Shown piece after piece: positions 6,722 through 14,700 of a stretch of 38,781 bases of DNA. The stretch's first letter is position 1; each line of letters starts with the position of its first letter. Source of the stretch: an uncultured Mollicutes bacterium (GTDB taxonomy: Bacteria; Bacillota_I; Bacilli_A; RFN20; CAG-826). The notes below the pieces were generated by a model. It ran no database searches, was not told the DNA's origin, and worked only from the letters and a program-made list of their open reading frames with translations. A program made the translations under genes and the position numbers. The stretch covers positions 1 to 38,781 of the forward strand of contig UQCQ01000014.1 in the NCBI GenBank assembly GCA_900539595.1, given 5' to 3'.

Positions 6722-6742
6722 TCGCGAGGCAAAAAACCAATA

Positions 6743-6780
6743 AAACGCAGTTCCGGAAATGGGGCTGCGTTTTTCGTTTT
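6743..6780 (+). terminator. Probable terminator after groEL
   Basis: AAACGCAG (6743-6750) and CTGCGTTT (6765-6772) with a 14-base loop, followed by a T-rich run to 6780. Confidence 0.7.
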
Positions 6781-6784
6781 CGAA

Positions 6785-6836
6785 AAAGCGCAATCATCAA
6801 AAGTAGGAAAAACATGGGAAAGCGCGATCATCAAAA
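6785..6836. repeat. Two phased direct repeats before tyrS
   Basis: AAAGCGCAATCATCAAAA (6785-6802) and AAAGCGCGATCATCAAAA (6819-6836): 18 bp, one mismatch, 34 bp start to start (about three helical turns). They look like tandem regulator sites. The site's partner is unknown. Confidence 0.55.
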
Positions 6837-6861
6837 CGTGAATGCCGATACCATCGAATGT

Positions 6862-6896
6862 TTTTCGGCTAGTTTTTCCCTGTATTTGGCCGAAAA
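6862..6896 (+). other. Inverted repeat upstream of tyrS
   Basis: TTTTCGGC (6862-6869) and GCCGAAAA (6889-6896), 8-bp perfect arms around 19 bases. With no T-run it is not a terminator; it may be an operator or hairpin. Confidence 0.4.
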
Positions 6897-6909
6897 CCAT
6901 CCCATTTCT

Positions 6910-6938
6910 ATGGCATTTTTCTTTGAAACGGGTAGAAT
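6910..6938 (+). promoter_or_regulatory. Promoter of tyrS (near-leaderless)
   Basis: ATGGCA (6910-6915), 17-bp spacer, TAGAAT (6933-6938). The predicted start near 6945 is only 3 bases before the ATG at 6948, and there is no Shine-Dalgarno. Confidence 0.5.
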
Positions 6939-6947
6939 GGCAGGGCT

Positions 6948-8198
6948 ATGGAAAACTTTTTTGATGAACTTACCTACCGCGGACTCATTGAGCAGTGCTC
7001 GAGTGAAGAGAATGTCCGCGAATTATTGAAAACGAAACAGACGATTTATTGCGGTTTTGACCCTTCTGCAGGATCGATGCACCTTGGCAATTACGTTATG
7101 ATTTCTCTTCTGAAACGCTTCCAACGTGCTGGACATAAAGTCGTGGCTCTTGTGGGAGGAGCTACCGGCATGATTGGCGATCCTAGTGGCAAAAGCAAAG
7201 AAAGAAATCTTCAAACCAAGGAAACCCTAGAAGCCAACACCGCCTCGATCAAGGCTCAGCTCGAACGCTATATTGATCTCTCGGACCCCGAAAAGGGCGA
7301 ACTCGTGTCCAATTACGATTGGCTCGCTCCTCTTTCGACGATTGATTTCCTCCGCGACTATGGGAAATATTTCTCCATCAACTACATGCTTTCGAAAGAA
7401 ATCGTGAAGTCGCGTCTAGAAGCCGGCATTTCCTTCACGGAATTTGCTTATCAAATCCTCCAATCCATCGACTTTTATCACCTCCATCACGAAAAAGGCG
7501 TCACCATGCAAATTGGGGGAAATGACCAATGGGGCAATTTGACCTCTGGTTTGGAACTCATCCGCAAAATCGACGGGGAAAACGAAAAGGCCGAATGCTT
7601 AACCGCCCGTTTGATCCTTCGCAGCGACGGCAAAAAGTTTGGCAAATCGGAAAAAGGCGCGCTCTTCTTGGATCCCAATCTCACTTCGCCCTACACGATG
7701 TATCAATATTTTATGAACGTCACCGACGAAGATGCGATTCGCTTCCTCAAAGTTTTCTCTTTCCTCGAACCCGAACAAATCGAAGAAGTGGCCAGAGAGC
7801 ATTTCGCGGCTCCTGGAGCCCGTATTGGCCAAAAGAAAGTCGCCTTTGAAGTCACCAAGGACATCTATGGCTTAGAAGCTGCCGAAGAAGCGGTCTCCAT
7901 AACGGAAGCCCTTTTTAAAGGAGAAGTCGCTTCCTTGAAAGAAAAAGAAATCGAAGAACTCTTCGGTAGTTTAAGCAAGCCGGTAGAAGGAGAGATAATG
8001 TTAGAAGACCTTCTCATCACCTTGGGCGCGGCTACCTCTAAACGCGAAGCACGTACCTTCATCACGGGCAATAGCGTTCTTCTCAATGGCAAAAAAGTAA
8101 CCGACCCCAAAATGGTTCTTTCTCAAAAAGACGCGATGTATGGAAAATACCTCCTGGTTCGTCGCGGAAAAAAGAACTATTACTTGGGAGTTTTCTAA
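6948..8198 (+). CDS. tyrS: Tyrosyl-tRNA synthetase
   Basis: Class I synthetase charging tRNA-Tyr. The 416-residue protein has the HIGH-type motif in DPSAGSMHLGN (38-48), the tyrosine/tRNA region around QIGGNDQWGN (188-197), the KMSKS-type loop KFGKS (230-234) and a C-terminal S4 RNA-binding domain (about 349-416). No T-box leader precedes it, unlike thrS here. It is followed by a strong terminator, so it is monocistronic. The start is chosen from family alignment; an alternative upstream start in another frame was dismissed. Confidence 0.96.
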   Translation: MENFFDELTYRGLIEQCSSEENVRELLKTKQTIYCGFDPSAGSMHLGNYVMISLLKRFQRAGHKVVALVGGATGMIGDPSGKSKERNLQTKETLEANTASIKAQLERYIDLSDPEKGELVSNYDWLAPLSTIDFLRDYGKYFSINYMLSKEIVKSRLEAGISFTEFAYQILQSIDFYHLHHEKGVTMQIGGNDQWGNLTSGLELIRKIDGENEKAECLTARLILRSDGKKFGKSEKGALFLDPNLTSPYTMYQYFMNVTDEDAIRFLKVFSFLEPEQIEEVAREHFAAPGARIGQKKVAFEVTKDIYGLEAAEEAVSITEALFKGEVASLKEKEIEELFGSLSKPVEGEIMLEDLLITLGAATSKREARTFITGNSVLLNGKKVTDPKMVLSQKDAMYGKYLLVRRGKKNYYLGVF

Positions 8199-8218
8199 TC
8201 CGATTCCCATCTTGCTTT

Positions 8219-8240
8219 AAGGGCCTTCGGGCCCTTTTTT
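8219..8240 (+). terminator. Intrinsic terminator after tyrS
   Basis: AAGGGCC, TTCG, GGCCCTT, T6. Confidence 0.9.
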
Positions 8241-8409
8241 GTTGGTTTTATCCGCGTTTTTAAAACCATACTTTTTCGCGTTTTTTGGAAAGTGCTAAAA
8301 AAGTGCTTAATTTTGAACATAATAAAAAATACGTTGTTTATGCATACAATTTGGTTTAAAAGTAAGAAAAAAGTGAAAATATTTTTAAAAATATGTTGAA
8401 TTTTCCTTC

Positions 8410-8437
8410 TTTACTTTTTAGATTAAATTCCTATACT
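8410..8437 (+). promoter_or_regulatory. Promoter of response-regulator gene
   Basis: TTTACT (8410-8415), 16-bp spacer, TATACT (8432-8437). The ATG candidates at 8440 and 8446 are 2 and 8 bases behind the -10, so the mRNA would be leaderless from the second ATG. The preceding 170 bases are very AT-rich, with two AAGTGCT direct repeats near 8290-8305. Confidence 0.55.
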
Positions 8438-8439
8438 TT

Positions 8440-9129
8440 ATGAACATGACCAAGTATAAAGTTGACGCGGTGGAAAACCATGTTGGCTCTGGGATAAGCA
8501 TCGCTAGAGCCTTGCGCATATCGGATTATATCGTACGTGTTTTCCCCTCGAGTAGATCCTTTTTGGCTTCCTTTGAATCGGATCCCCCTGATCTTGTCAT
8601 TCTCGATTTGAATATGCGCGATATCTCCGGAATCGATGTGTTGCGCACGATCCGCATGTCCAAAGGAGATAAACGCGATACCCGTGTTCTTTGCGTGGGG
8701 AAAGGGGTTTCGACCAGACAAAAGTGCGATGTCTATAATGCTGGGGGAGACGGGTTCATGGAATCCCCTTTCGATATCGAAGAATTCACCGCGATGGTTC
8801 GTGCTCAGATGCGTCGCGTTGCCAAGAGAAAAGAAATCATTCATTACGGCCCGTTTACCTTGGATAAAGTGGAACACGAAGCCAAAAAGAACGGGATGCT
8901 TGTTCCCCTTACGAACTGCGAGTTTTTAATTTTCCAGACCTTGATGGAAGGACAGGGGAAAACGGTGAGCCGTGACACCCTTTACGAAGCTTTCGGCGAT
9001 CCCAAAAAGCCCTTTGACCCGAAATCCAAAGCCCTGGATATGCACATCAAATCCCTCCGTTTGAAATTAGGAGATGGGGATACCTATATCCGTAACGTCT
9101 ATGGCGGTGGATATAAACTGCTTGATTAG
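8440..9129 (+). CDS. Atypical OmpR-type response regulator
   Basis: A 229-residue protein with a receiver-like domain (1-122) and a winged-helix DNA-binding domain (about 135-229, ending GGGYKLLD). The usual phosphoacceptor is present (D56 in ILDLN). The acidic pair normally at the end of strand 1 is not recognisable. The switch threonine/serine is replaced (VLCVGKG) and the invariant lysine before proline is serine (ESP, 108-110). No histidine kinase gene is adjacent. Phosphorylation-independent action is therefore likely, by inference from known atypical regulators. It is followed 8 bases later by a GNAT gene, its likely operon partner. The start may be the second ATG (8446). Confidence 0.85.
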   Translation: MNMTKYKVDAVENHVGSGISIARALRISDYIVRVFPSSRSFLASFESDPPDLVILDLNMRDISGIDVLRTIRMSKGDKRDTRVLCVGKGVSTRQKCDVYNAGGDGFMESPFDIEEFTAMVRAQMRRVAKRKEIIHYGPFTLDKVEHEAKKNGMLVPLTNCEFLIFQTLMEGQGKTVSRDTLYEAFGDPKKPFDPKSKALDMHIKSLRLKLGDGDTYIRNVYGGGYKLLD

Positions 9130-9137
9130 GAGAATCT

Positions 9138-9605
9138 ATGGACATCCACGTACTAGAAAATCGCGACATTGTGCGAGTTATGCCTCTAATTGAGGATGAG
9201 TGGAAGGAAATTCGTTCCCTTCGTTTGAGTTTAGTCGCCGACCCTACAAAACGGTTTGACCCTTTGTCTTTAAAAGCCTATATCGCCGAATCCAACCACC
9301 TTTGCTATGCCGTAGAGCTCGGCGGAGAGATGGTGGCTTTTTGCCTCGCGGAGATTCTTCTCCCACCTAACACCAAATTATTTGGGATGAAGAAGACCTT
9401 GGTTATCCGCGATTTGTACGTGACCCCCGAACACCGCCGTCACAAAATCGGAGAAGCGCTTGTCCGTTCCCTTTTAGTCAAAGCCGATGAAGCCGGATGC
9501 GTGGATTTGCATTTAGATTTACGAAAAGAAAACAAAGGGGCCATTGCTTTTGCAGAAGCCCTAGGCCTTGTCCCCTTATCCTTCCAATACGGGATGGAAA
9601 TATAG
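9138..9605 (+). CDS. GNAT family N-acetyltransferase
   Basis: A 155-residue GCN5-related acetyltransferase. Strand 4 is VIRDLYVTPEHRRHKIGEALVRSLL, which carries the acetyl-CoA pyrophosphate loop (R-H-K-I-G-E-A). It is followed by LHLDLRKENKGAIAFAEALGLVP, the usual strand 5/helix 4 region. The substrate cannot be told from sequence. AGGAG lies 6 bases before the ATG. It sits 8 bases behind the response regulator, so it is probably co-expressed with it and possibly related in function. Confidence 0.85.
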   Translation: MDIHVLENRDIVRVMPLIEDEWKEIRSLRLSLVADPTKRFDPLSLKAYIAESNHLCYAVELGGEMVAFCLAEILLPPNTKLFGMKKTLVIRDLYVTPEHRRHKIGEALVRSLLVKADEAGCVDLHLDLRKENKGAIAFAEALGLVPLSFQYGMEI

Positions 9606-9638
9606 ATTTCATTGATTATTTTTAGAAAACAACCTAAG

Positions 9639-9667
9639 AAAAACCCCTTCTTGGCGAAGGGGTTTTT
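9639..9667. terminator. Bidirectional terminator between GNAT gene and rpsD
   Basis: AAAAACCCCTTC, TTGGC, GAAGGGGTTTTT: symmetric, with A/T runs on both sides, serving both convergent genes. Confidence 0.9.
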
Positions 9668-9687
9668 GAATGCTTGGGAACCGTAGA

Positions 9688-10296
9688 TTATAACTTGCGG
9701 TTGTAGTATTCGATGATTTGGGATTCTTGGATTTCGGAGGGAAGCTCGTTGCGTTCGGGCTTGCGGGCGAAGGTTCCTTGGATCTTTTCGGCGTCAACGG
9801 TGACGAAGGCAGCCGGGGTCAATTTGGCATCGATGCATTCCTTGACGACCTTAAGCGGGGAATCTCCCTTGAAGGAGATGACGTCGTTGACGGAGCAGAG
9901 GTAGGACGGGATGTCGACTTTCTTGCCGTTCACAAGGACGTGACCGTGGTTGACGAGTTGACGGGCAGCGGCGCGGGTGCGGGCAAATCCCATACGATAG
10001 ACGAGGTTGTCCAAACGGGATTCGAGGAGGCGGAAGAAGGCGAGTCCGGTGACTTCGCCTTTCGAAGCTTTCGCAATCTTGAATAAACGTTGGAATTGAC
10101 GTTCGTTCACACCGTATAAGGTGCGGAGTTTTTGCTTTTCGAGCAATTGTTGTCCGTATTCGGACGGTTTACGCTTGCGGTCTTGACCATGTTGGCCAGG
10201 TCCATAGGCCCTCTTTTTCAATTCGTCGCCGGTTTCGAGGGTGGAGAAACCAAGGTAACGGCTCTTTTTCCAAGTGCTTCCAGTGTATCTAGACAT
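9688..10296 (-). CDS. rpsD: 30S ribosomal protein S4
   Basis: Primary 16S rRNA-binding protein of the small subunit, 202 residues. It begins MSRYTGSTWKKSRYLGFS and lacks the four zinc-binding cysteines of some S4 proteins. The S4 RNA-binding domain runs from about residue 93 (RLDNLVYRMGFARTRAAARQ) to 155, and the C-terminus is IIEYYNRKL. AAAGGAG precedes the ATG. As in Bacillus it is monocistronic, lying near tyrS and divergent from ezrA. The long G/C-rich leader upstream is probably its own autoregulatory site. Confidence 0.97.
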   Translation of the reverse strand: MSRYTGSTWKKSRYLGFSTLETGDELKKRAYGPGQHGQDRKRKPSEYGQQLLEKQKLRTLYGVNERQFQRLFKIAKASKGEVTGLAFFRLLESRLDNLVYRMGFARTRAAARQLVNHGHVLVNGKKVDIPSYLCSVNDVISFKGDSPLKVVKECIDAKLTPAAFVTVDAEKIQGTFARKPERNELPSEIQESQIIEYYNRKL

Positions 10297-10455
10297 GTTT
10301 CATGTCTCCTTTCTTTGCACAAGAAGGAGTGCCTCTCCCATCTTCCCGGGTGTCGGAATTCTTTTCGGCCGCGTAGCTAGGGCTTACTTATTCTTCTCTC
10401 CGACGTCAGGCGGAAGCGTAGGGGCATGCTGCAATCTTACGCAGGTGTGATTTTA
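10297..10455 (-). promoter_or_regulatory. Probable S4-type autoregulatory leader of rpsD
   Basis: About 160 bases of G/C-rich leader in an AT-rich intergenic region. Minus-strand folds include GCGTA/TACGC, TCCG/CGGA, and a late CACTCCTTCTTGTG hairpin just before AAAGGAG. Autogenous control of rpsD by S4 binding its leader is established in Bacilli; assignment here rests on position and structure, not on a model match. Confidence 0.5.
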
Positions 10456-10459
10456 GAGA

Positions 10460-10573
10460 AAATCGATGCAAAATGCAATGAAATCTTTCTTTTTATAACG
10501 AAAGGGGAGGCAACTAATTTGCCTGAGACGATTTGTCGCAAGATTTCATTGCAAAACTAAGGGGCATCGATTT
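10460..10573. repeat. 114-bp foldback element between rpsD and ezrA
   Basis: AAATCGATGC (10460-10469) pairs with GCATCGATTT (10564-10573), and TGCAATGAAATCTT (10474-10487) pairs with AAGATTTCATTGCA (10540-10553): 24 perfect pairs interrupted by one asymmetric internal loop. The apical part has AGGCAA/TTGCCT (10508-10513/10519-10524) and a small GAC/GTC hairpin (10527-10537). It could be a leader or ncRNA on either strand, or a miniature mobile element. Neither end has a T-run. Confidence 0.7.
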
Positions 10574-10650
10574 CCAATCCGAGGGGGATGGGTAGGGATT
10601 CAGAAGCAAAAAAATCCTTCTTTACCCCCCTCCTTCAACGCGTACATGCG

Positions 10651-10659
10651 TGTTAAAAT
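10651..10659 (+). promoter_or_regulatory. Extended -10 promoter of ezrA (leaderless)
   Basis: TG-T-TAAAAT extended -10 element. The predicted start at 10666-10667 coincides with the ATG at 10667. No Shine-Dalgarno is present. Confidence 0.5.
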
Positions 10660-10666
10660 AAAACCT

Positions 10667-12376
10667 ATGAAAATCCTTGCTTCTATCCCTATGTCCTTAT
10701 GGATTTCCCTTCTTGCTGTGGGAGTCTTGGTCCTGATTGCCGTTTTCCTCTTGCTTTATTTCACTCTTTTTTCCCATCTTCGCATCAAAAGACAAATCAA
10801 TGAACTCAGCTCTCACTTCGAGCATTATCATTCTCATTTATTCGGACAAATCAGCCAATACATCAAACGCATTGAAAATATTTCGATGACGAATTTGATT
10901 TACGTGAACACCCATTTAACCTTCAATAAACGTTTCAAAGATGTTCGAGATAAAAGCGATTCCGCGGCTCAAGTCGCGGTGAACCACCTTAAGGATTTAC
11001 TGGCGGAGCACGATTTTAAGGATTTGAAAACAGAAATCCCGGAAGCGAGAAAAACGATTGAGCGTTTTGAACAGGAAGTAGAATCCCTCAACGCGGATCT
11101 TCACGCGGTCATTCGCCCAGAAGAAGAATGCCGCCAAAATTCCTCGTCCTTAAAAGAAAAACTTCGCACGTTAAAACAGGACTACAACGTAAAAGAAGCG
11201 GATTTGACCCTTGTTGGCGACTCCTTTACCCGCGCCTTTACATTATTAGATGATAAATTCAGCGAATTCGAACGGTATGTTGAAAGCGCACAATACGAAG
11301 AAGCCAATGCTTTGCTACCTAAGGTAGGCGAAGTCATTGACGCCTTATCCCGTTGCATCAAAGAACTCCCCAATCTTTGCGTGACGATTCAAACCGTCAT
11401 TCCCGATAAACTCTCTTCCTTACAAAATCGTTATGAAGAGATGGGGCGCGCTGGATACCCACTTCATCATTTGCTTAGCGACAGCAATATCGCGGAAATG
11501 CAACAACAACTCGATAAGATTACCGCGAAAATCCAATCCTTCTCCCTGAGTGGAGTTGCCCAGGAATTAGACGGTATCATCGCGCGAATTGACGATTATT
11601 TCACCTCGTTTGACAACGAAAAAGATGCCCGTGTTGCTTTTGAAAGCGAATGTGAGGGTGTTTATAAAGACGATTCTGAAACGGAAAATCGTTATATTCG
11701 CGTTTGCAATTCCTTGCCCCGCATTCGGGAAATTTATGTGATTCCCGAACAAGAACAGCTAAAAATTGATGCCATCAAAGCCGCTATTAATTTAAGTGGG
11801 GCCACCAAAAGAAGCCTCGACACGTTAATTCATTCGGGAACCCGGCAGCCCTATACGTTACTGGTAGAGAAGATGAATACCCTTCGCGATGAATCGAGTG
11901 ATGTTGCCCATATGCTCGATGATTTCGATTCCTATTTAGTCTCTCTTAAGGCGGATTCGGAAGAAGCTTGCCGTTGCCTTTACGATTACGATGAACGCGT
12001 TCACACGGCTGAAGTCCGTCTTCGCCAAATCGATATTCCGGATTTGACGGAAAAATATGAACCTCAAATCACCTCGCTTTATGAAACCATCGATCAAATC
12101 AAAGCGAATTTAAAAACCCCAATCGACGTAGAAAGCATTAATGAATTGGTTTCTTCCTTAAAGGCAAACGGGGATTCGGCTTGCCGCGAAATCGATTCCT
12201 ATATGGAGAAAATGTATTTGGCCGAAGCTTCAATTCTTTACGGAAACCGCGAAAGAATGCACCTCTCCGAGATTAAATTATTGATTCAACAAGCAGAAAA
12301 ACAATATTGGTCCGGTGATTTTGGCGGAGCTTATTCCACAGCGACCAATGCGGCGAAAAGCATTCGCAACGAATAG
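10667..12376 (+). CDS. ezrA: Septation ring regulator EzrA
   Basis: EzrA is a membrane-anchored spectrin-like protein that modulates FtsZ ring formation and links division to cell-wall synthesis. The 569-residue product has one N-terminal transmembrane helix (about 10-37, out-in) and a long cytoplasmic coiled-coil domain to the end. Length and topology fit EzrA, and the neighbours match Bacillus (ezrA followed by cysteine desulfurase and thiI). A start at 10646 would add seven residues but overlaps the promoter; 10667 is preferred. It leads a run of six closely spaced genes. Confidence 0.85.
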   Translation: MKILASIPMSLWISLLAVGVLVLIAVFLLLYFTLFSHLRIKRQINELSSHFEHYHSHLFGQISQYIKRIENISMTNLIYVNTHLTFNKRFKDVRDKSDSAAQVAVNHLKDLLAEHDFKDLKTEIPEARKTIERFEQEVESLNADLHAVIRPEEECRQNSSSLKEKLRTLKQDYNVKEADLTLVGDSFTRAFTLLDDKFSEFERYVESAQYEEANALLPKVGEVIDALSRCIKELPNLCVTIQTVIPDKLSSLQNRYEEMGRAGYPLHHLLSDSNIAEMQQQLDKITAKIQSFSLSGVAQELDGIIARIDDYFTSFDNEKDARVAFESECEGVYKDDSETENRYIRVCNSLPRIREIYVIPEQEQLKIDAIKAAINLSGATKRSLDTLIHSGTRQPYTLLVEKMNTLRDESSDVAHMLDDFDSYLVSLKADSEEACRCLYDYDERVHTAEVRLRQIDIPDLTEKYEPQITSLYETIDQIKANLKTPIDVESINELVSSLKANGDSACREIDSYMEKMYLAEASILYGNRERMHLSEIKLLIQQAEKQYWSGDFGGAYSTATNAAKSIRNE

Positions 12377-12384
12377 GAGAAACG

Positions 12385-13515
12385 ATGCATTATTTCGATT
12401 GCGCAGCTACCTACGCACCCTTTGAAGGTGCCCTGGAATGCTATGAAAATATCAGCCGAACTCACTTTGGCAACCCTTCTAGTGTCCATGGATTTGGCAA
12501 TGACGCCCTACGAATTCTCAAAGACTCCAAACGGAAAATTTTGGATTCTTTTGGCTTATTTTCCACCCATGATTGCATTTTCACTAGTGGAGCGACCGAA
12601 TCGAACAATTTGGCTTTAAAGGGGTTTGCCCTACGTTATCAAAATCGCGGCAAACGCATTTTAACTTCCTGCGTGGAGCATCCTAGCGTCCTTGAACCTT
12701 TAAAATCCCTGGAAAAAATGGGGTTTCAGGTAGAGTTTTTGCCCGTAAACGAAGCAGGGATCGTCGAACCCGCGGTTTTAGAAAAAGCGATGGGCAACGA
12801 TGTGGTCCTCGTTTCCATCATGGGGGTAAATAATGAAACGGGAGCGATTTTCCCGTTAAAGGATTATCTTTCTATCACCTCACGATTCCCCAAAACTCTT
12901 TTCCATAGCGATTTGACCCAAGCCATTGGCAAGGTTGAAATGCCACTAAATTTGCTCGATTCCTTTTCTTTTTCCGGTCATAAAATCGGGGGATTAAAAG
13001 GAACGGGTGCTTTGATTTTATCGAAGAAAAGGGCGTTAGTTCCCCAATTAGATGGAGGGGGACAACAAAATGGGTTCCGCTCGGGGACCGTGGATGTCGC
13101 CGGCGCGGCAAGTCTTGCCTATGCGGTCGTTAAATCGCGCCAAGAAGAAGCGAAAAATCTTCAAAAAGAAACCGAACGAGCTGCCTATTTAAAGAACAGG
13201 CTCTCTTCCATCCCTGAAATTGTTTGGAATACCCCGGATTACGCTTCCCCTTATATTCTTAATTTCTCCCTCTCTTCCCATAAAGCCTCGGTGATTGTAG
13301 AAGGACTAAGCCAAAAGGACTTCTATGTTTCTAGCGTCTCTGCTTGCTCCTCCAAAAAAGAACCGGTAAGTGAAGTGTTAACCGCGATGGGACGTTGCTC
13401 ACGCTTAGCGGGAAACTCGATTCGCATCTCCCTTCCTCCCGAAGTTGAAGTGAAAGAATTGGATGAATTCGTTGAAACGCTAAAATGCTTATTAGATGAG
13501 GTACGACCTTTATGA
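12385..13515 (+). CDS. nifZ: Cysteine desulfurase (NifZ/IscS type)
   Basis: A PLP enzyme that takes sulfur from cysteine and passes it as persulfide. The 376-residue protein has the PLP lysine K200 in SGHKIGG, VEHPSV (98-103), GVNNETG (147-153) and the catalytic C321 in SACSS. Its position directly before thiI (4-base ATGA overlap) marks it as the dedicated sulfur donor for 4-thiouridine, as with NifZ-ThiI of Bacillus. AGGAG lies 6 bases before the ATG. It lies 8 bases after ezrA. Confidence 0.93.
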   Translation: MHYFDCAATYAPFEGALECYENISRTHFGNPSSVHGFGNDALRILKDSKRKILDSFGLFSTHDCIFTSGATESNNLALKGFALRYQNRGKRILTSCVEHPSVLEPLKSLEKMGFQVEFLPVNEAGIVEPAVLEKAMGNDVVLVSIMGVNNETGAIFPLKDYLSITSRFPKTLFHSDLTQAIGKVEMPLNLLDSFSFSGHKIGGLKGTGALILSKKRALVPQLDGGGQQNGFRSGTVDVAGAASLAYAVVKSRQEEAKNLQKETERAAYLKNRLSSIPEIVWNTPDYASPYILNFSLSSHKASVIVEGLSQKDFYVSSVSACSSKKEPVSEVLTAMGRCSRLAGNSIRISLPPEVEVKELDEFVETLKCLLDEVRPL

Positions 13516-14699
13516 TTTATGACTCCTTGATGATCCATTATGGCGAGCTTTCTACGAAAGGAGACAATCGCCGCCTTTTCGTGAACCAATTAACTCATAA
13601 TGTCCGGCTGGCTTTGCGTCGGTTTCCCGGCACGGAAGCCTGGGGAGGAAGAGACCACCTTTACGTTTCGTTAAAGGGGCAAAATCCCGAACCGATTATT
13701 GCTCGCCTCCAAGAAGTCTCTGGCATTCAAAAGATATCGCTTGTGGCCAAAGTGGAGCCAACGGAAGATGCGTTAAAAGAAGCAGTTTTGGCCTTATTAA
13801 AGGAAGAAAAGGGAAGTACGTTTAAAATCGACGTGAAACGGGCGGACAAATCCTTCCCGATTCATAGTTATGAATTAACTTGCCTTTTGGCGGATCATAT
13901 TTTGGATCATTCCCCTTGGACGGTAGACCTCCATCATTTCGATGCGCGGATTAAAATCGATATCCGTCAAGAAGGCGCTTATCTTTCCTGCCACGATTAT
14001 CCAGGCTTAGGGGGATATCCTTTGGGAATGAACGGCAAAGTCATGATGCTTCTTAGTGGTGGCATCGATTCTCCTGTTGCGACGTTTGAACTCATTCGCC
14101 GTGGCATTAAGGTCGAAACCATCCACTTTGCTTCGCCCCCTTATACCCAGATGGCGGTGATCGATAAACTAAAAGACCTATTAAAAGACCTGAATGATTA
14201 TCAGCCTTCCTTCAAGCTGAATATCATTCCCTTCACCAAGCTTCAAGAAGCGATTTATGCCCATGTTTCCGAGCCTTATTGCATTACCATCATGCGAAGA
14301 ATGATGCTTCGAATCGCCGTGGAAGTGGCAAAAAAAGAGGGTTGCCAAGCCTTGGCTACCGGGGAATCCGTGGGCCAAGTCGCTTCGCAAACTCTCGAAT
14401 CCATGCAGGTCATTAATGAAGTGACGAATTTTCCGATCCTTCGTCCTTTGGCGACCTCCGATAAAGTTCGCATTATCGATACGGCAAAACGAATTGGGAC
14501 CTACGAAATCTCCATCCGTCCTTATGAAGATTGCTGCACAATCTTTAAACCAAAACGCCCCAAAACCAAGCCGCAACTGGAGGATTGTTATTATTATGAA
14601 TCCCAATTCGATTGGAAGAGTTTGGTGGACGAATGCGTTAATTCCTACACTTCCCTTTATTTGAAAAATGGAGAAGAACTCCTTAAAGAAGGACAATAA
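13512..14699 (+). CDS. thiI: tRNA 4-thiouridine synthetase ThiI
   Basis: Makes 4-thiouridine at position 8 of tRNA, using ATP and sulfur from the neighbouring desulfurase. The 395-residue protein has an N-terminal ferredoxin-like/THUMP region (about 1-165) and a PP-loop adenylation domain with SGGIDS (182-187). There is no C-terminal rhodanese domain, as is usual in Firmicutes. Cysteines that could carry sulfur include those near EDCCTIF. The overlap with the desulfurase stop implies translational coupling. The role in thiamine synthesis seen in enteric bacteria needs the rhodanese domain, so tRNA modification is the likely role. Confidence 0.95.
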   Translation: MIYDSLMIHYGELSTKGDNRRLFVNQLTHNVRLALRRFPGTEAWGGRDHLYVSLKGQNPEPIIARLQEVSGIQKISLVAKVEPTEDALKEAVLALLKEEKGSTFKIDVKRADKSFPIHSYELTCLLADHILDHSPWTVDLHHFDARIKIDIRQEGAYLSCHDYPGLGGYPLGMNGKVMMLLSGGIDSPVATFELIRRGIKVETIHFASPPYTQMAVIDKLKDLLKDLNDYQPSFKLNIIPFTKLQEAIYAHVSEPYCITIMRRMMLRIAVEVAKKEGCQALATGESVGQVASQTLESMQVINEVTNFPILRPLATSDKVRIIDTAKRIGTYEISIRPYEDCCTIFKPKRPKTKPQLEDCYYYESQFDWKSLVDECVNSYTSLYLKNGEELLKEGQ

Positions 14700-14700
14700 G

